Shown piece after piece: positions 1 through 8,176 of a DNA stretch of 64,000 bases. The notes under the pieces are model-generated. The model was given only the letters and a program-made list of their open reading frames with translations. It had not been told where the DNA came from and ran no database searches. This DNA comes from Schaalia dentiphila ATCC 17982 (GTDB lineage Bacteria; Actinomycetota; Actinomycetes; Actinomycetales; Actinomycetaceae), in the NCBI RefSeq assembly GCF_000154225.1, contig NZ_DS264586.1, positions 1,890,527 through 1,954,526 of the forward strand. The letters run 5' to 3'. Position numbers and translations under genes: made by a program. Positions within the stretch are counted from its first letter, which is position 1; the number at the start of each line of letters is the position of its first letter.

Positions 1-1
1 C

Positions 2-1126
2 TCCTTCAAGGTGCGCGGTGCCTACGCGCGAATGTCGCTCCTGTCCCCCGCCGAGCGCGAACGCGGCGTCGTGTGCGCGTCGGCCGGTAACCACGCACAG
101 GGCCTGGCATACGCCTGTGCCCACCTGGGCGTGCGGGGCACGATCTACCTTCCCTCGAACACGCCTCGTCAGAAGCGTCGCCGTATCGCGACGATTGGTG
201 GGCAGTGGATTGAGCAGGTCATCGTGGATGGCACGTTCGACCGCGCGAACGCGCTGGCCCAGGAGGCCGCGCGCGCCACGGGCCGCACCTACGTTCATCC
301 CTACGACGATCCGTTCACAATTGCCGGCCAGGGCACGATCGGCGTCGAGCTCGAGGAGCAGATGCCCGAAGACACGGCGGCCATCCTGGTCCCCGTGGGC
401 GGCGGCGGCCTCATCGCGGGTATCGCGACGTGGCTGCGCGCGAACCGGCCGGAGGTGAAGATCATCGGCGTGGAACCCGCGGGCGCGGCGTCGATGCACG
501 TGGCCCTCGAGGCGGGGCAGCCGATGTCCCTGGCGAAGGTTGATCCTTTCGTGGACGGCACGGCGGTGGGCCGCGCGGGTTCGCTCCCATTCCACATTGC
601 CTCGCAGTTCGTTGATTCCGTGCTGGTCGTCCCGGAGGGCGCGGTGTGCACGGAGATGCTGGAGCTCTACCAGTCCGACGGCGTCATCGCCGAACCTGCC
701 GGCGCTCTCGCGTCCACAGCCGCGCACGTGTACCTGACCGATCCGGCTGATCGCAAGGCGCTGCTGGGCCGCTCCGACGGCGCAATCGTGTGCGTCGTGT
801 CGGGTGGTAACAACGACCTGACGCGCTACGCGGAGGTCATGGAACGCTCACTGCGCCACGAGGGCCTGCGTCATTACTTCCTCGTGACCTTCCCGCAGCA
901 GCCGGGCATGCTGCGCGTCTTCCTGTCGGATGTGCTGGGTCCCGCGGACGATATCGTGCATTTCGAGTACACGAAGAAGAACAACCGCGAACTCGGCCCC
1001 GCGCTGGTAGGCATCGATCTGTCGAACCCGGATGACATCGACGGGCTTCGACACCGCATGGAAGCCTCCCCCCTGCATGTGGAGGAGCTGCCGTTGGATT
1101 CGGAGATCACGCGACTCGTGATCTAA
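2..1126 (+). CDS. ilvA: threonine dehydratase (threonine ammonia-lyase), 5'-truncated
   Basis: PLP enzyme converting threonine to 2-oxobutyrate, the first step of isoleucine synthesis. The gene begins before the window: the first codons read Ser-Phe-Lys-Val-Arg-Gly, and that Lys (bases 8-10) is the expected PLP Schiff-base lysine. Downstream are SAGNHAQG, which contacts substrate and cofactor, and the glycine loop GGGGL that binds PLP phosphate. The last ~90 residues (from about HYFLVTFPQQPG) match the ACT-like regulatory domain of biosynthetic enzymes, so feedback control by isoleucine is likely. Only one such domain is visible, as in the short corynebacterial-type enzyme. A T-tailed hairpin follows the stop. 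Identity is secure; the missing part is the N-terminus only. Confidence 0.93.
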   Translation, partial: SFKVRGAYARMSLLSPAERERGVVCASAGNHAQGLAYACAHLGVRGTIYLPSNTPRQKRRRIATIGGQWIEQVIVDGTFDRANALAQEAARATGRTYVHPYDDPFTIAGQGTIGVELEEQMPEDTAAILVPVGGGGLIAGIATWLRANRPEVKIIGVEPAGAASMHVALEAGQPMSLAKVDPFVDGTAVGRAGSLPFHIASQFVDSVLVVPEGAVCTEMLELYQSDGVIAEPAGALASTAAHVYLTDPADRKALLGRSDGAIVCVVSGGNNDLTRYAEVMERSLRHEGLRHYFLVTFPQQPGMLRVFLSDVLGPADDIVHFEYTKKNNRELGPALVGIDLSNPDDIDGLRHRMEASPLHVEELPLDSEITRLVI

Positions 1127-1162
1127 GGGAGTCGATACAAACGCCTGAGAGGGCGCGGTTTC

Positions 1163-1193
1163 GGGGACGAGGCCGCGGCCTCTCTCCCCTTTT
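1163..1193 (+). terminator. Rho-independent terminator of ilvA
   Basis: GGGGA and GAGGCC pair with GGCCTC and TCCCC across a two-base loop, with a small internal bulge, and TTTT follows. It starts 36 bases after the ilvA stop and lies in the convergent gap with the winged-helix gene. Confidence 0.75.
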
Positions 1194-1299
1194 ATCGGCC
1201 CGTGCGGATGGCTGGGCTGGGAGCCGCCCAGGGTGGCCGCTGGGCCGATGCACGCGGTGGCGCGGCTGGGTGTGGCGGCGGGGTCCGCCTCGAGGGCGC

Positions 1300-1731
1300 T
1301 TAGGCGGCGAGGGTGACGGGGCGAGTGACGCGAACGCGCACGGAGGGGGTGGAGTTGAAGCGGTAGCCTTCGCCGCGAACCGTGGAGATGAGGTCGGGCA
1401 GGATGGAGAGCTTCTTGCGCAGGCGGCGGATGTGGGCGTCCACGGTGCGGGAGTCGGAGCCGAGCTCGGAATCGGCCCACACGGAGGCGAAGAGCTCGTC
1501 GCGGGTAACGGAGCGGTCGGCGTTGGCGGCGAGGTGGGCCAGGAGGTCGTGTTCCTTGGCGGACAGGCCGGCGTCGCGCCCGTCGAGGGTGACCTGGCCG
1601 CGATCGATGTCAATGTCGATGCGGGAGGAGCTCAGTCGCAGACCGGCCAGGACGTCGAGGAATTCCTCGTAGGAGGTGGGGGTGTCGTTGGCAGCGCGGA
1701 CGGATGCGGCAGGGGTGTTGACGAGGGTCAT
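1300..1731 (-). CDS. winged-helix transcriptional regulator (OmpR/PhoB-type DNA-binding domain, no receiver)
   Basis: A 143-residue protein whose residues ~45-130 form a Trans_reg_C-type winged helix. Recognisable parts are the SAKEHDLLAHLA helix, the TRDELFASVWA helix and the recognition helix SRTVDAHIRRLRKKL, followed by the wing STVRGEGYRF. There is no phosphoacceptor receiver domain; the first ~40 residues are low-complexity and unrelated to one, and no histidine kinase is adjacent. It may act as a phosphorylation-independent regulator or cooperate with another protein. The ATG at 1731 is used. Upstream lies ~440 bp of non-coding DNA holding inverted repeats that could be its operators. 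The target is unknown. Confidence 0.8.
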   Translation of the reverse strand: MTLVNTPAASVRAANDTPTSYEEFLDVLAGLRLSSSRIDIDIDRGQVTLDGRDAGLSAKEHDLLAHLAANADRSVTRDELFASVWADSELGSDSRTVDAHIRRLRKKLSILPDLISTVRGEGYRFNSTPSVRVRVTRPVTLAA

Positions 1732-2175
1732 GGGTGTATCCGATTCTTCGGGGCCGCACTCCCACTATCGGCGTGGGTATATCACTGCGGCGGTGATTGA
1801 CAGGGGTATCTGGGGCGTCAATCACATACACATTCGCGACATCATGCCACCGCAGGGGCAGCACATGGGGTTCGCGAAGGTCGTCATGGCATTAAGTCTG
1901 TCGGACGGATTCCGTCCGAGCAACATGGTGTCCACACAATGAGACTGTGTGACAGCGTATGTTCGTATGACGGACGAGCATTGTTCGCTGCCCACTCCCC
2001 CATGCCCATCCATTAAACATTGCAATACCGCCGAATAAGCACCGTGACGGGAGGTCGCCCGCTAACTCCCCCATCGGCCATCACATTCTCTCGCCGTTAC
2101 ATTCGCTGGCACAGATGCCCGCTCCCCCGCACGGATCACCACCGCACACGTCCGCGCGCCCACCCAGACGCAAAC
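1732..2175. other. non-coding region with several inverted repeats
   Basis: No credible gene is seen between the winged-helix regulator and metE. Three short dyads stand out. GTGATTGAC (1793-1801) faces GTCAATCAC (1817-1825) across 15 bases, close to the regulator's promoter side. A 17-base palindrome with a single central base, CGGACGGA-T-TCCGTCCG, lies at 1902-1918. CACACA and TGTGTG pair at 1933-1951. The first two are candidate operators for the adjacent winged-helix protein; that is inference from position and symmetry. Confidence 0.5.
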
Positions 2176-2211
2176 GGTGAGGGGCGGGACCCATAGGGCC
2201 CACCCCTCACC
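2176..2211 (-). terminator. terminator hairpin downstream of metE
   Basis: GGTGAGGGG-C-GGG pairs with CCC-A-CCCCTCACC around a short ATA-containing loop, starting 18 bases past the metE stop. No T-run follows on the minus strand, so it may act as a 3' stabilising or Rho-assisted structure. Confidence 0.6.
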
Positions 2212-2229
2212 TATCGCCTAGGAGAACGC

Positions 2230-4551
2230 TCAGCTCTCCAGGCCGCGCTGGGCACGCACTTGCCGAGTAGCAGAGACAAGGTTGTCCAGCGACGCCTTTG
2301 TTTCCACGTAGCCGCGGGTCTTGAGGCCGCAGTCAGGGTTGACCCACAGGCGCGAGACCGGAACGGCGTCGGCGGCCAGGCCAATGAGCTCGGCGAGCTC
2401 TTCGGTGCCGGGGACACGGGGGGCGTGGATGTCCCACACGCCGGGGCCGATGCCGTGGTCGAAGCCTGCCTCGGCGAGCTCGGGAACGACCTCCATCTTG
2501 GAGCGGGCCGCCTCGATGGACGTCACGTCGGCGTCCAGGCCCTTGATGGCGTCGATGATCTGGCCGAACTCGGAGTAGCACAGGTGCGTGTGAATCTGCG
2601 TGTCGGGACGCACCGAGGAGGTGGCCAGACGGAAGGATCCCACGGACCAGTTCAGGTAGTCGGCGTGGCGGTCGGCGTCCAGAGGCAGGAGCTCACGCAG
2701 GGCGGGCTCATCGACCTGGATCGCGGCGATGCCGGCGGCCTCGAGGTCGGAGACCTCGTCGCGCAGGGCAAGGCCGATCTGGTCGGCGATCTCACCGAGG
2801 GGCAGGTCATTGCGCGGGAAGGACCACGCGATGATGGTGACGGGGCCGGTGAGCATTCCCTTGACGGGCTTGTCGGTGAGCGACTGGGCGTAGCTGGTCC
2901 AGCCCACGGTCATGGGCGCGGGGCGCGAGACGTCGCCCCACAGGACGGAGGGACGCGTGCATCGCGAGCCGTAGGATTGCACCCAGCCGTTGCGCGTGGC
3001 CGCGAAGCCGTCGAGCAGCTCGGCAAAGTACTGGACCATGTCGTTACGCTCGGCCTCGCCGTGAACGAGCATGTCGAGTCCCAGCTCCTCCTGGAGCGTG
3101 ATGACCGAGGCGATCTCTTCGCGCATGCGGGCCTCGTAGTCCGCGTCGGACAGTTCGCCGCGTGCGTTGGCGGCGCGAGCCTTGCGGATCTCGGTGGTCT
3201 GCGGGAACGAGCCGATGGTCGTCGTGGGCAGCGGGGGCAGGTGCAGGCGCTCGGTCTGGGCGGCCTCGCGCTCGAGGTAGGGCTCGCGGGCGCGGTCGGC
3301 GTCGGTCAGGGCGGCGGTGCGGCTACGGACCTCAGGGCGCACGACGCCGGGGGCGGCGGCGCGCTGCTCGAGGACGCGGGTGGCCTCGGCGACCTCGGCA
3401 TCGATGGCTTCCCAGCCCTCATCCACGCCGCGGGCGAGGGTAACGACCTCGAGCACCTTCTGGTCGGCGAAGGCGAGCCAGGCGTGCAGGTTCTCGTTAA
3501 GGGTCGCGTCGTCCCAGGTCTCCAGCGCGGTGTCGTGAGGCACGTGCTGGAGGGAGTTGGAGGTGGCGACGGTGACGTGGGCGGCACCCAGGGCCTGGGC
3601 AGCCTTCAGGGTTTCGCGCAGCTGGGCCAGGTCGGCGCGCCAAATGTAGCGGCCGTCGACCGCGCCGACGACGAGGGTGACACCGGACAGGTCGGCGCCC
3701 TTGGGCAGCGCGCCGCGCAGCGTGTCGACATGGAGGGCCTCGACACCAGTCTTAGCCAAAGCGCCCACCGCGTGGGAGGCATCGCCGTAGGGCGTGGTGA
3801 GCAGGATCTGGGGACGGTTCTGAGAGGCGGCCAGGCGCTCGTAGACGCGGGCGGCCAGCTCGCCCAGCTCGACGCGGGTGCGCGACAGGTTGTCCGAAGT
3901 CAGGGCAGGCTCGTCGAGCTGAACCCACGGGGCGCCCGCTGCGTGCAGGGAGGCCAGCGCCTCCTCGTACGCGGCCACGGCCTCGTCGATGCGGGTAAGC
4001 GGGTCAAAGTCCGGGGTCGCCGGGTCAGCCTTGGCCAGCGCCAGGTAGGTGACGGGGCCGACCAGAACCGGGCGGGTCACGTAGCCCCACTCACGGGCAT
4101 CCGTGAAGCGGCGGGTAATCGTGTCGTCGGCGAAACGCAGGGGCGTGTCGGGGCCGATCTCGGGGACGAGGTAGTGGTAGTTCGTATCGAACCACTTCGT
4201 CATCTCTTCGGGGCCGACATTGTCGTCACCGCGAGCGAGCGCGAAGTAGAGGTCGAGGCCCTCGCGCCCGGCGAAGCGCGGCGGGATGGCACCCAGGAGG
4301 ATCGTGGCATCCAGGACCTGGTCATACAGGGAGGGCGCGTCGGCCAGGGAAGCATCGGAGGGGTTCAGGCCAAGCTCGACGAGGCGCGCGAGGTTCTCCT
4401 TGCGCAGATCGTTGGCAGCCTGGATCAGCTCGGCCTCGGTGATGCGGCCGGCCCAGTGGGCCTCGAGGGCACGCTTGAGCTCACGGCCACGGCCAATACG
4501 CGGATAGGCCAGGATCGTGGCGGTGGGGAACTGCGTGGTCGCAGCGGACAT
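2230..4551 (-). CDS. metE: cobalamin-independent methionine synthase
   Basis: Transfers the methyl group of 5-methyltetrahydropteroyltri-glutamate to homocysteine, the last step of methionine synthesis, in the cytoplasm. At 773 residues it is full length for the family, with the N-terminal folate domain (from YPRIGRGRELK) and the C-terminal catalytic barrel. Zinc and homocysteine ligands are visible: HTHLCYSEF (His and Cys), VHGEAERNDMV (Glu) and the C-terminal NPDCGLKTRGY (Cys). The ATG at 4551 has AAGGAG nine bases upstream. It lies 79 bp downstream of metF on the same strand, with a small hairpin (4601-4617) between them, so the two probably form a metF-metE operon supplying and using methyl-folate. 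Confidence 0.97.
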   Translation of the reverse strand: MSAATTQFPTATILAYPRIGRGRELKRALEAHWAGRITEAELIQAANDLRKENLARLVELGLNPSDASLADAPSLYDQVLDATILLGAIPPRFAGREGLDLYFALARGDDNVGPEEMTKWFDTNYHYLVPEIGPDTPLRFADDTITRRFTDAREWGYVTRPVLVGPVTYLALAKADPATPDFDPLTRIDEAVAAYEEALASLHAAGAPWVQLDEPALTSDNLSRTRVELGELAARVYERLAASQNRPQILLTTPYGDASHAVGALAKTGVEALHVDTLRGALPKGADLSGVTLVVGAVDGRYIWRADLAQLRETLKAAQALGAAHVTVATSNSLQHVPHDTALETWDDATLNENLHAWLAFADQKVLEVVTLARGVDEGWEAIDAEVAEATRVLEQRAAAPGVVRPEVRSRTAALTDADRAREPYLEREAAQTERLHLPPLPTTTIGSFPQTTEIRKARAANARGELSDADYEARMREEIASVITLQEELGLDMLVHGEAERNDMVQYFAELLDGFAATRNGWVQSYGSRCTRPSVLWGDVSRPAPMTVGWTSYAQSLTDKPVKGMLTGPVTIIAWSFPRNDLPLGEIADQIGLALRDEVSDLEAAGIAAIQVDEPALRELLPLDADRHADYLNWSVGSFRLATSSVRPDTQIHTHLCYSEFGQIIDAIKGLDADVTSIEAARSKMEVVPELAEAGFDHGIGPGVWDIHAPRVPGTEELAELIGLAADAVPVSRLWVNPDCGLKTRGYVETKASLDNLVSATRQVRAQRGLES

Positions 4552-4630
4552 GGTTTTCTCCTTGGGTGTGCTACTCGTTCGGCGTGCGCGGGAAGCCCCG
4601 CACCCTGCCGCAGGGTGGATGGTGATGCGC

Positions 4631-5614
4631 TCAGGCGCGCGTTTCGGGGGACGATACCTGGGACCGCAGCAGGTCAGGCTTCACTCCCATGAGGGCCAGG
4701 ATGTCCAAGACGGGCTTGGAGCGGTTGAAGGTGTAGAGGTGGACGCCGGGCGCGCCCGCCTCCAGGACGGAATGAATCAGTCGCGAGCCGAAGACTGCGC
4801 CGAACTCGTCGCGCGCGTCCTGGTGGGGATAGTCGGCGAGCGTCGTCAGCAGGTATTCGGGGACCTCAATACCGGTGAGGTCTTGGACGCGGCGCAGACG
4901 GGCCGGGTCGGTGGCCGGCAGCAGGCCGGGCACGATCGGGATGGTGACGCCGGCGCGGCGGGCACGTTCGACGAAGGAGGCGTAGACCTCGGCGTCCCAG
5001 AAGAGCTGCGTAATCGCGAAGGAGGCGCCTGCGGCCTGCTTGACGAGGAGGCGCTCGACTTCCTGAGCAGGCGTGGTTCCGGCTGCGGGGTTGCCCGCAG
5101 GGAACGCGGCGACGGCGATGGTCAGAGGCTTGAAGGCGGAGCGCAGCGCCTCACCCGGGTGGGCGTCGCAGCGACGCTTTTCGACAGTGCGGATCAGGTG
5201 AATGAGCTCAGTGGCGCTGCCGACGCCGCCCGGGCCGGGCTCCCAACCTTCCTGTCCCACCGGCGGGTCCCCGCGCAGCGCCAGGAAGGTGCGTACACCA
5301 GAGTCCAGGTAGTCGTAGACCGTAGAGACGACCTCTTCGGTCGAGTTACCCACGCAGGTCAGGTGCGCGATCGGCTGGATCGGGGTGTCACGCACGAGGC
5401 GATGGACCGTCGAGCGGGCGTTAGAGCGATCCTTGCCGCCCGCACCGTAGGTGACGGACATGAAGTCGGGGCGCACGCGCAGAAGCTCATCGACCGTGTT
5501 CCAGAAGGGTTCTTCCAGGGAGGGCCTGCGCGGGGGCATGACCTCGAAAGACAGGAGCGTGGGCTCGTGGTCGTGGGTGCAGGGACAGGCGTAGGTGTCG
5601 TCTGAGAAGGGCAC
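4631..5614 (-). CDS. metF: methylenetetrahydrofolate reductase
   Basis: FAD-dependent reductase making 5-methyl-THF, the methyl donor for MetE encoded just downstream. The 327-residue protein shows the family's opening LLSFEVMPPRRP with the catalytic Glu, SVTYGAGG near the folate site, and LTCVGNS. The start is taken as GTG at 5614 because the next in-frame starts would remove the conserved N-terminus; the ribosome site is weak. The ~100-base leader before it follows a candidate leader peptide rich in Met-Cys (5714-5779), pointing to translational control by sulfur amino acids. Function is secure; regulation is inference. Confidence 0.95.
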   Translation of the reverse strand: MPFSDDTYACPCTHDHEPTLLSFEVMPPRRPSLEEPFWNTVDELLRVRPDFMSVTYGAGGKDRSNARSTVHRLVRDTPIQPIAHLTCVGNSTEEVVSTVYDYLDSGVRTFLALRGDPPVGQEGWEPGPGGVGSATELIHLIRTVEKRRCDAHPGEALRSAFKPLTIAVAAFPAGNPAAGTTPAQEVERLLVKQAAGASFAITQLFWDAEVYASFVERARRAGVTIPIVPGLLPATDPARLRRVQDLTGIEVPEYLLTTLADYPHQDARDEFGAVFGSRLIHSVLEAGAPGVHLYTFNRSKPVLDILALMGVKPDLLRSQVSSPETRA

Positions 5615-5713
5615 GGTGTAACTCTCGGGTGGCGGCTGGCTTCCACGTGGGTGCGCATTGTCGCGGGTGGTGTGGTGGTGGAGCGCGAGCCTAAGGAATG
5701 GCGGACGTCGGTG

Positions 5714-5779
5714 TCAGCTGCACATTCGGGCACGAATAGACCCGCACATGCGACGGGTGGTGTTCGTTCGCGCGTTCAT
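5714..5779 (-). CDS. candidate cis-acting leader peptide upstream of metF (Met-Cys pairs)
   Basis: A 21-codon open frame, MNARTNTTRRMCGSIRARMCS, ends 99 bases before metF. It contains two Arg-Met-Cys triplets (RRMCG and RARMCS); the second lies one codon before the stop. Such placement of scarce-amino-acid codons matches the cysteine-responsive leader peptides known upstream of actinobacterial sulfur genes, where ribosome stalling sets downstream expression. A -10-like CATACT ends six bases before the ATG, consistent with leaderless translation. I see no terminator-antiterminator pair between this frame and metF, so control, if real, would be translational. Short frames arise by chance, so this is a supported candidate only. 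Confidence 0.5.
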   Translation of the reverse strand: MNARTNTTRRMCGSIRARMCS

Positions 5780-5791
5780 GACTCCAGTATG
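5780..5791 (-). promoter_or_regulatory. -10 region of the metF leader-peptide transcript (predicted leaderless)
   Basis: On the minus strand CATACT is followed by six bases and then the leader-peptide ATG, the geometry for transcription starting at the A of the start codon. It keeps the key A2 and T6 of the -10 consensus; the -35 region is poor. Confidence 0.4.
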
Positions 5792-6425
5792 TCCGCCTTC
5801 GTGCAGGTGGCGCAGGAGGGGTCCACGTAACGGGAGTTTGTGACAGCGCCCGTCTCATCTCCATGAGTTATTCGTATTGACAGCCCCACAAGACTTCACA
5901 TCGGCGCATGACGTGGCAGCTTGCGGACCTACGCGCGGCAAGCTGCGTACGGCACCGCAGGCTTGCTCCCCCACACGCACCCCACGTGTCTGACCATGCT
6001 CCCCAGCCTCAGTGCCGCGCTGGGTCGTACCCAAGGTTCTGACTGGGCCCCGCGACACACCTCGCCCAGCGCGTTCGCGGATAGGTTATGCACATCGTCA
6101 CAACCTATCCGTATGCGCGAGCTAGCCCCGCCGAGTGCACCGGCGACAACGCCGATTCACCGCTCCAGCAAAGCGATTCGCAGTCAACGCGCTGAGACAG
6201 CGTCGATTGACGCGCTCCGATAGTTACCGCCATCAGTGTTTGAAAGTTGCCCATTGCACGTATGTATAGAGCGGCCTCACGGGCAACAACGTCGAGGAAA
6301 GCACTGATAGCGAATGTTGTGATTGATGTTGAGATAGAACGCGAACGAGAGGAATGAGCGAAGCAGATCCAAGCAATCACTAATTGTGCCGCTACTGACT
6401 GTCCTAAGGTCGGTCAAGCAACATC
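5792..6425. other. non-coding region between the metF leader and the small HTH gene
   Basis: No convincing gene. Open frames here (for example 5921-6223 plus and 6105-6380 minus) have neither family resemblance nor the third-position GC bias of the neighbours. The stretch carries a 9-bp dyad GCAGCTTGC/GCAAGCTGC at 5916-5946 and the CGGATAGGTT inverted repeat at 6077-6111, listed separately. The part from ~6200 to 6420 is less GC-rich than the genes around it, as in decayed or foreign DNA. Confidence 0.5.
6077..6111. repeat. CGGATAGGTT inverted repeat, copy near 6.1 kb
   Basis: CGGATAGGTT (6078-6087) and its exact complement AACCTATCCG (6102-6111) face each other across 14 bases. The flank reads GCGGATAGGTTATGCAC, matching GCGGATAGGTTACGCAC in the cluster at 18.05 kb, so this belongs to a dispersed repeat family with several copies in the window. 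Confidence 0.75.
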
Positions 6426-6704
6426 ATGCCCACCGAGGCAAAGCAGCTCACGACGCGTGATATCGTCGCGGCGAACGTTCGCGCTGAAGCAGCGCGCTTG
6501 GGGTACAACCAGGTCCGATTGGGCCAGATGCTGGGAATTACCCAGTTTTCCGTCAACAAACGCTGGACCGGAAAGCGCCCCTGGCAGCTTGAAGAATTGG
6601 ACAGCCTGGCATCCGCGCTAGGCGTCTCGGTTGCAGACCTGGTAACGCCTACCGGTCGGGAAACGCGCCTCCGACAGGACTCGAACCTGCAACCTCGGGA
6701 TTAG
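6426..6704 (+). CDS. small XRE-family helix-turn-helix protein, 3' end antisense to tRNA-Arg
   Basis: A 92-residue protein with a Cro/C1-type HTH at about residues 24-72: the first helices RAEAARLGYNQVRLGQMLG, the recognition turn ITQFSVNKRWTGKRP, and a closing helix LDSLASALGVSVADL. The last 12 residues (RLRQDSNLQPRD) are simply the translation of the antisense strand of the tRNA-Arg gene at 6667-6738; this tail is a known annotation artefact motif. So either the reading frame genuinely overlaps the tRNA, or the original 3' end was lost at a tRNA junction, as happens when mobile DNA integrates or is deleted. No other phage gene is adjacent. No good ribosome site is seen before the ATG. Confidence 0.6.
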   Translation: MPTEAKQLTTRDIVAANVRAEAARLGYNQVRLGQMLGITQFSVNKRWTGKRPWQLEELDSLASALGVSVADLVTPTGRETRLRQDSNLQPRD

Positions 6705-6738
6705 AAGGCCCTCGCTCTATCCATTGAGCTACGGAGGC
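6667..6738 (-). tRNA. tRNA-Arg (anticodon TCT)
   Basis: Cloverleaf read on the minus strand: acceptor GCCTCCG/CGGAGGC, D arm GCTC/GAGC, anticodon loop CTTCTAA giving TCT (AGA codons), T arm GCAGG-TTCGAGT-CCTGT. CCA is not encoded. The anticodon stem looks weak: AGGGC opposite TCCCG gives three central G-C pairs flanked by A-G and C-U mismatches. The 3' end of an HTH gene overlaps it on the other strand. Confidence 0.88.
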
Positions 6739-6773
6739 GTGGCGCGGTGCGCCGCCTGTAAGACTAGCGGAGG

Positions 6774-8045
6774 TTAGCGTGCCTTTCCACCAGCGCGGCC
6801 CAGCAGGAAGGCGACCAGCGGGAAGAGCAGCACGGACAGTGCGCCGGCGACGACAAGCAGCGAAGCGAGCCACGAGGGCAGAACTCGCGTCGAGACGCCC
6901 AGCTCCGTGACGGCGACGATGATAGGCAGGCCCGTCGCGCCGTACAGGCCGATGCGCATCGCGTCCATCCAGTCGACTCGCTCGATCGATCCGTGGAAAC
7001 GTTCGAGAAGGACGATGGGCACGCCGCGTACCACGAGGATTGCGCCGACGAAGGCGACGAGCAGGAACGGGTAGCCCGCGACGGCGCTGAGCGAGATGTT
7101 CATGCCCGAGGTCACGAAGAACAGCGGGATCAGGAAAGAGAAGCCGAGGGTGCGCAGCTCGCCCTCAACCATCGTGAAGTTGCCGGGCGCCAGCGCGCGC
7201 ACGATGATGCCAGCCGCGAACGCGCCGAGCACCATGTCCAGTTCCATGACCGCGGACAGCGCCATGAGGCCGGTGAGGACGAGCATGACGACGCGCATGA
7301 GCGTCTTTTGCGAGGTCTGCGCCCCGTGGAGGATCGTCCGCCCGATCGCGGGATGTTTGAGGATGAAGCGCGTCGGGATGGCAACCGCAAGGACCGTGGC
7401 CAACGCGAAGAGCAACAGAACGATCGCCGCGGCCCACGGGCTGCGTGCCGACAGCAGCAGCGACATAGCGATGATGGGTGCGAGCTCGCCGACGGCGCCG
7501 TGGACGAGGACGGCCTTGCCGGTCGTCGTCCCCATGACGCCGGCTTCCATGAGGATGGGCAGCAGGGTGCCGAGCGCGGTCGAGGTCAGCGCGATCGCGA
7601 GCGCGATGTAGGTGGCGGTGGCGACACCCGTCGTCCCCGACGCGGCGACCGCCACCCAGGAGACGGCCAGGCCGATACCGAAACATGCCAGCCACGTGAG
7701 CAGCGAGCGCCTCCCCGCCCGCCCATGCACCTCTTCGACGTCGATTTCAGTGCCCGCGATGAGGAAGAGCATGCCCATGCCGACCTCGCGGAACACGGAG
7801 ATCGGCTCGGTGAGAGATGCGAGCCCAAGAACGTTCGGCCCGATGATGACGCCGAGGATGAGCAGCCAGACAACGTCGGGCACGCGCTTGCGCGTGAGCG
7901 AGGACAGCAGGGGCGCGATGGCCGCAGCGGCGGCAATCAGGAAGAGGGAGACGATGGCTCCCTCGGTGTCACTTGTGCTCGACGCGGCGAAGAGGCCGTG
8001 GCCCACTCCCACGCTCGCGGCGGGCAGAGACATCGGCAGGCTCAT
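6774..8045 (-). CDS. Kef/CPA2-type cation:proton antiporter
   Basis: A 423-residue polytopic membrane protein of about 12 hydrophobic helices with the pattern of the monovalent cation:proton antiporter-2 family. Family signs include RVPDVVWLLILGVIIGPNVLG early on, a charged loop EIDVEEVHGR after the second or third helix, and GAFAAGIIVRALAP and FFVTSGMNI in the second half. It ends about two residues after the last helix (LLGRAGGKAR), so no soluble TrkA-N regulatory domain is attached. A ribosome site (AAAGGAA) precedes the ATG at 8045. It should exchange Na+ or K+ for H+; which ion cannot be told from sequence. A strong terminator separates it from rpmF. Confidence 0.85.
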   Translation of the reverse strand: MSLPMSLPAASVGVGHGLFAASSTSDTEGAIVSLFLIAAAAAIAPLLSSLTRKRVPDVVWLLILGVIIGPNVLGLASLTEPISVFREVGMGMLFLIAGTEIDVEEVHGRAGRRSLLTWLACFGIGLAVSWVAVAASGTTGVATATYIALAIALTSTALGTLLPILMEAGVMGTTTGKAVLVHGAVGELAPIIAMSLLLSARSPWAAAIVLLLFALATVLAVAIPTRFILKHPAIGRTILHGAQTSQKTLMRVVMLVLTGLMALSAVMELDMVLGAFAAGIIVRALAPGNFTMVEGELRTLGFSFLIPLFFVTSGMNISLSAVAGYPFLLVAFVGAILVVRGVPIVLLERFHGSIERVDWMDAMRIGLYGATGLPIIVAVTELGVSTRVLPSWLASLLVVAGALSVLLFPLVAFLLGRAGGKAR

Positions 8046-8134
8046 GTGCGTTCCTTTTCGGGTACTCGTATGAGACGCGCGCCGACCACCGATGGGGCCG
8101 GGGGCACGTATTCAGGAATTGCGGGCATGACAAA

Positions 8135-8159
8135 GGCCCGGGACAACAAGTCCCGGGCC
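8135..8159 (-). terminator. terminator downstream of rpmF
   Basis: Perfect 10-bp stem GGCCCGGGAC/GTCCCGGGCC with a five-base loop, starting 18 bases after the rpmF stop and before the antiporter start. Confidence 0.8.
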
Positions 8160-8176
8160 CGTGCGTGGATACGAGG

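Noticed and set aside
2260..4692. An 810-codon open frame on the plus strand opposite metE.
   Set aside because: It is antisense to a clear metE, is Gly/Val/Asp/Arg-rich without any domain, and results from GC-rich third positions suppressing stops.
5921..6223. 100-codon plus-strand open frame between metF and the HTH gene.
   Set aside because: No domain, no ribosome site, codon use unlike neighbours, and it contains the CGGATAGGTT inverted repeat.
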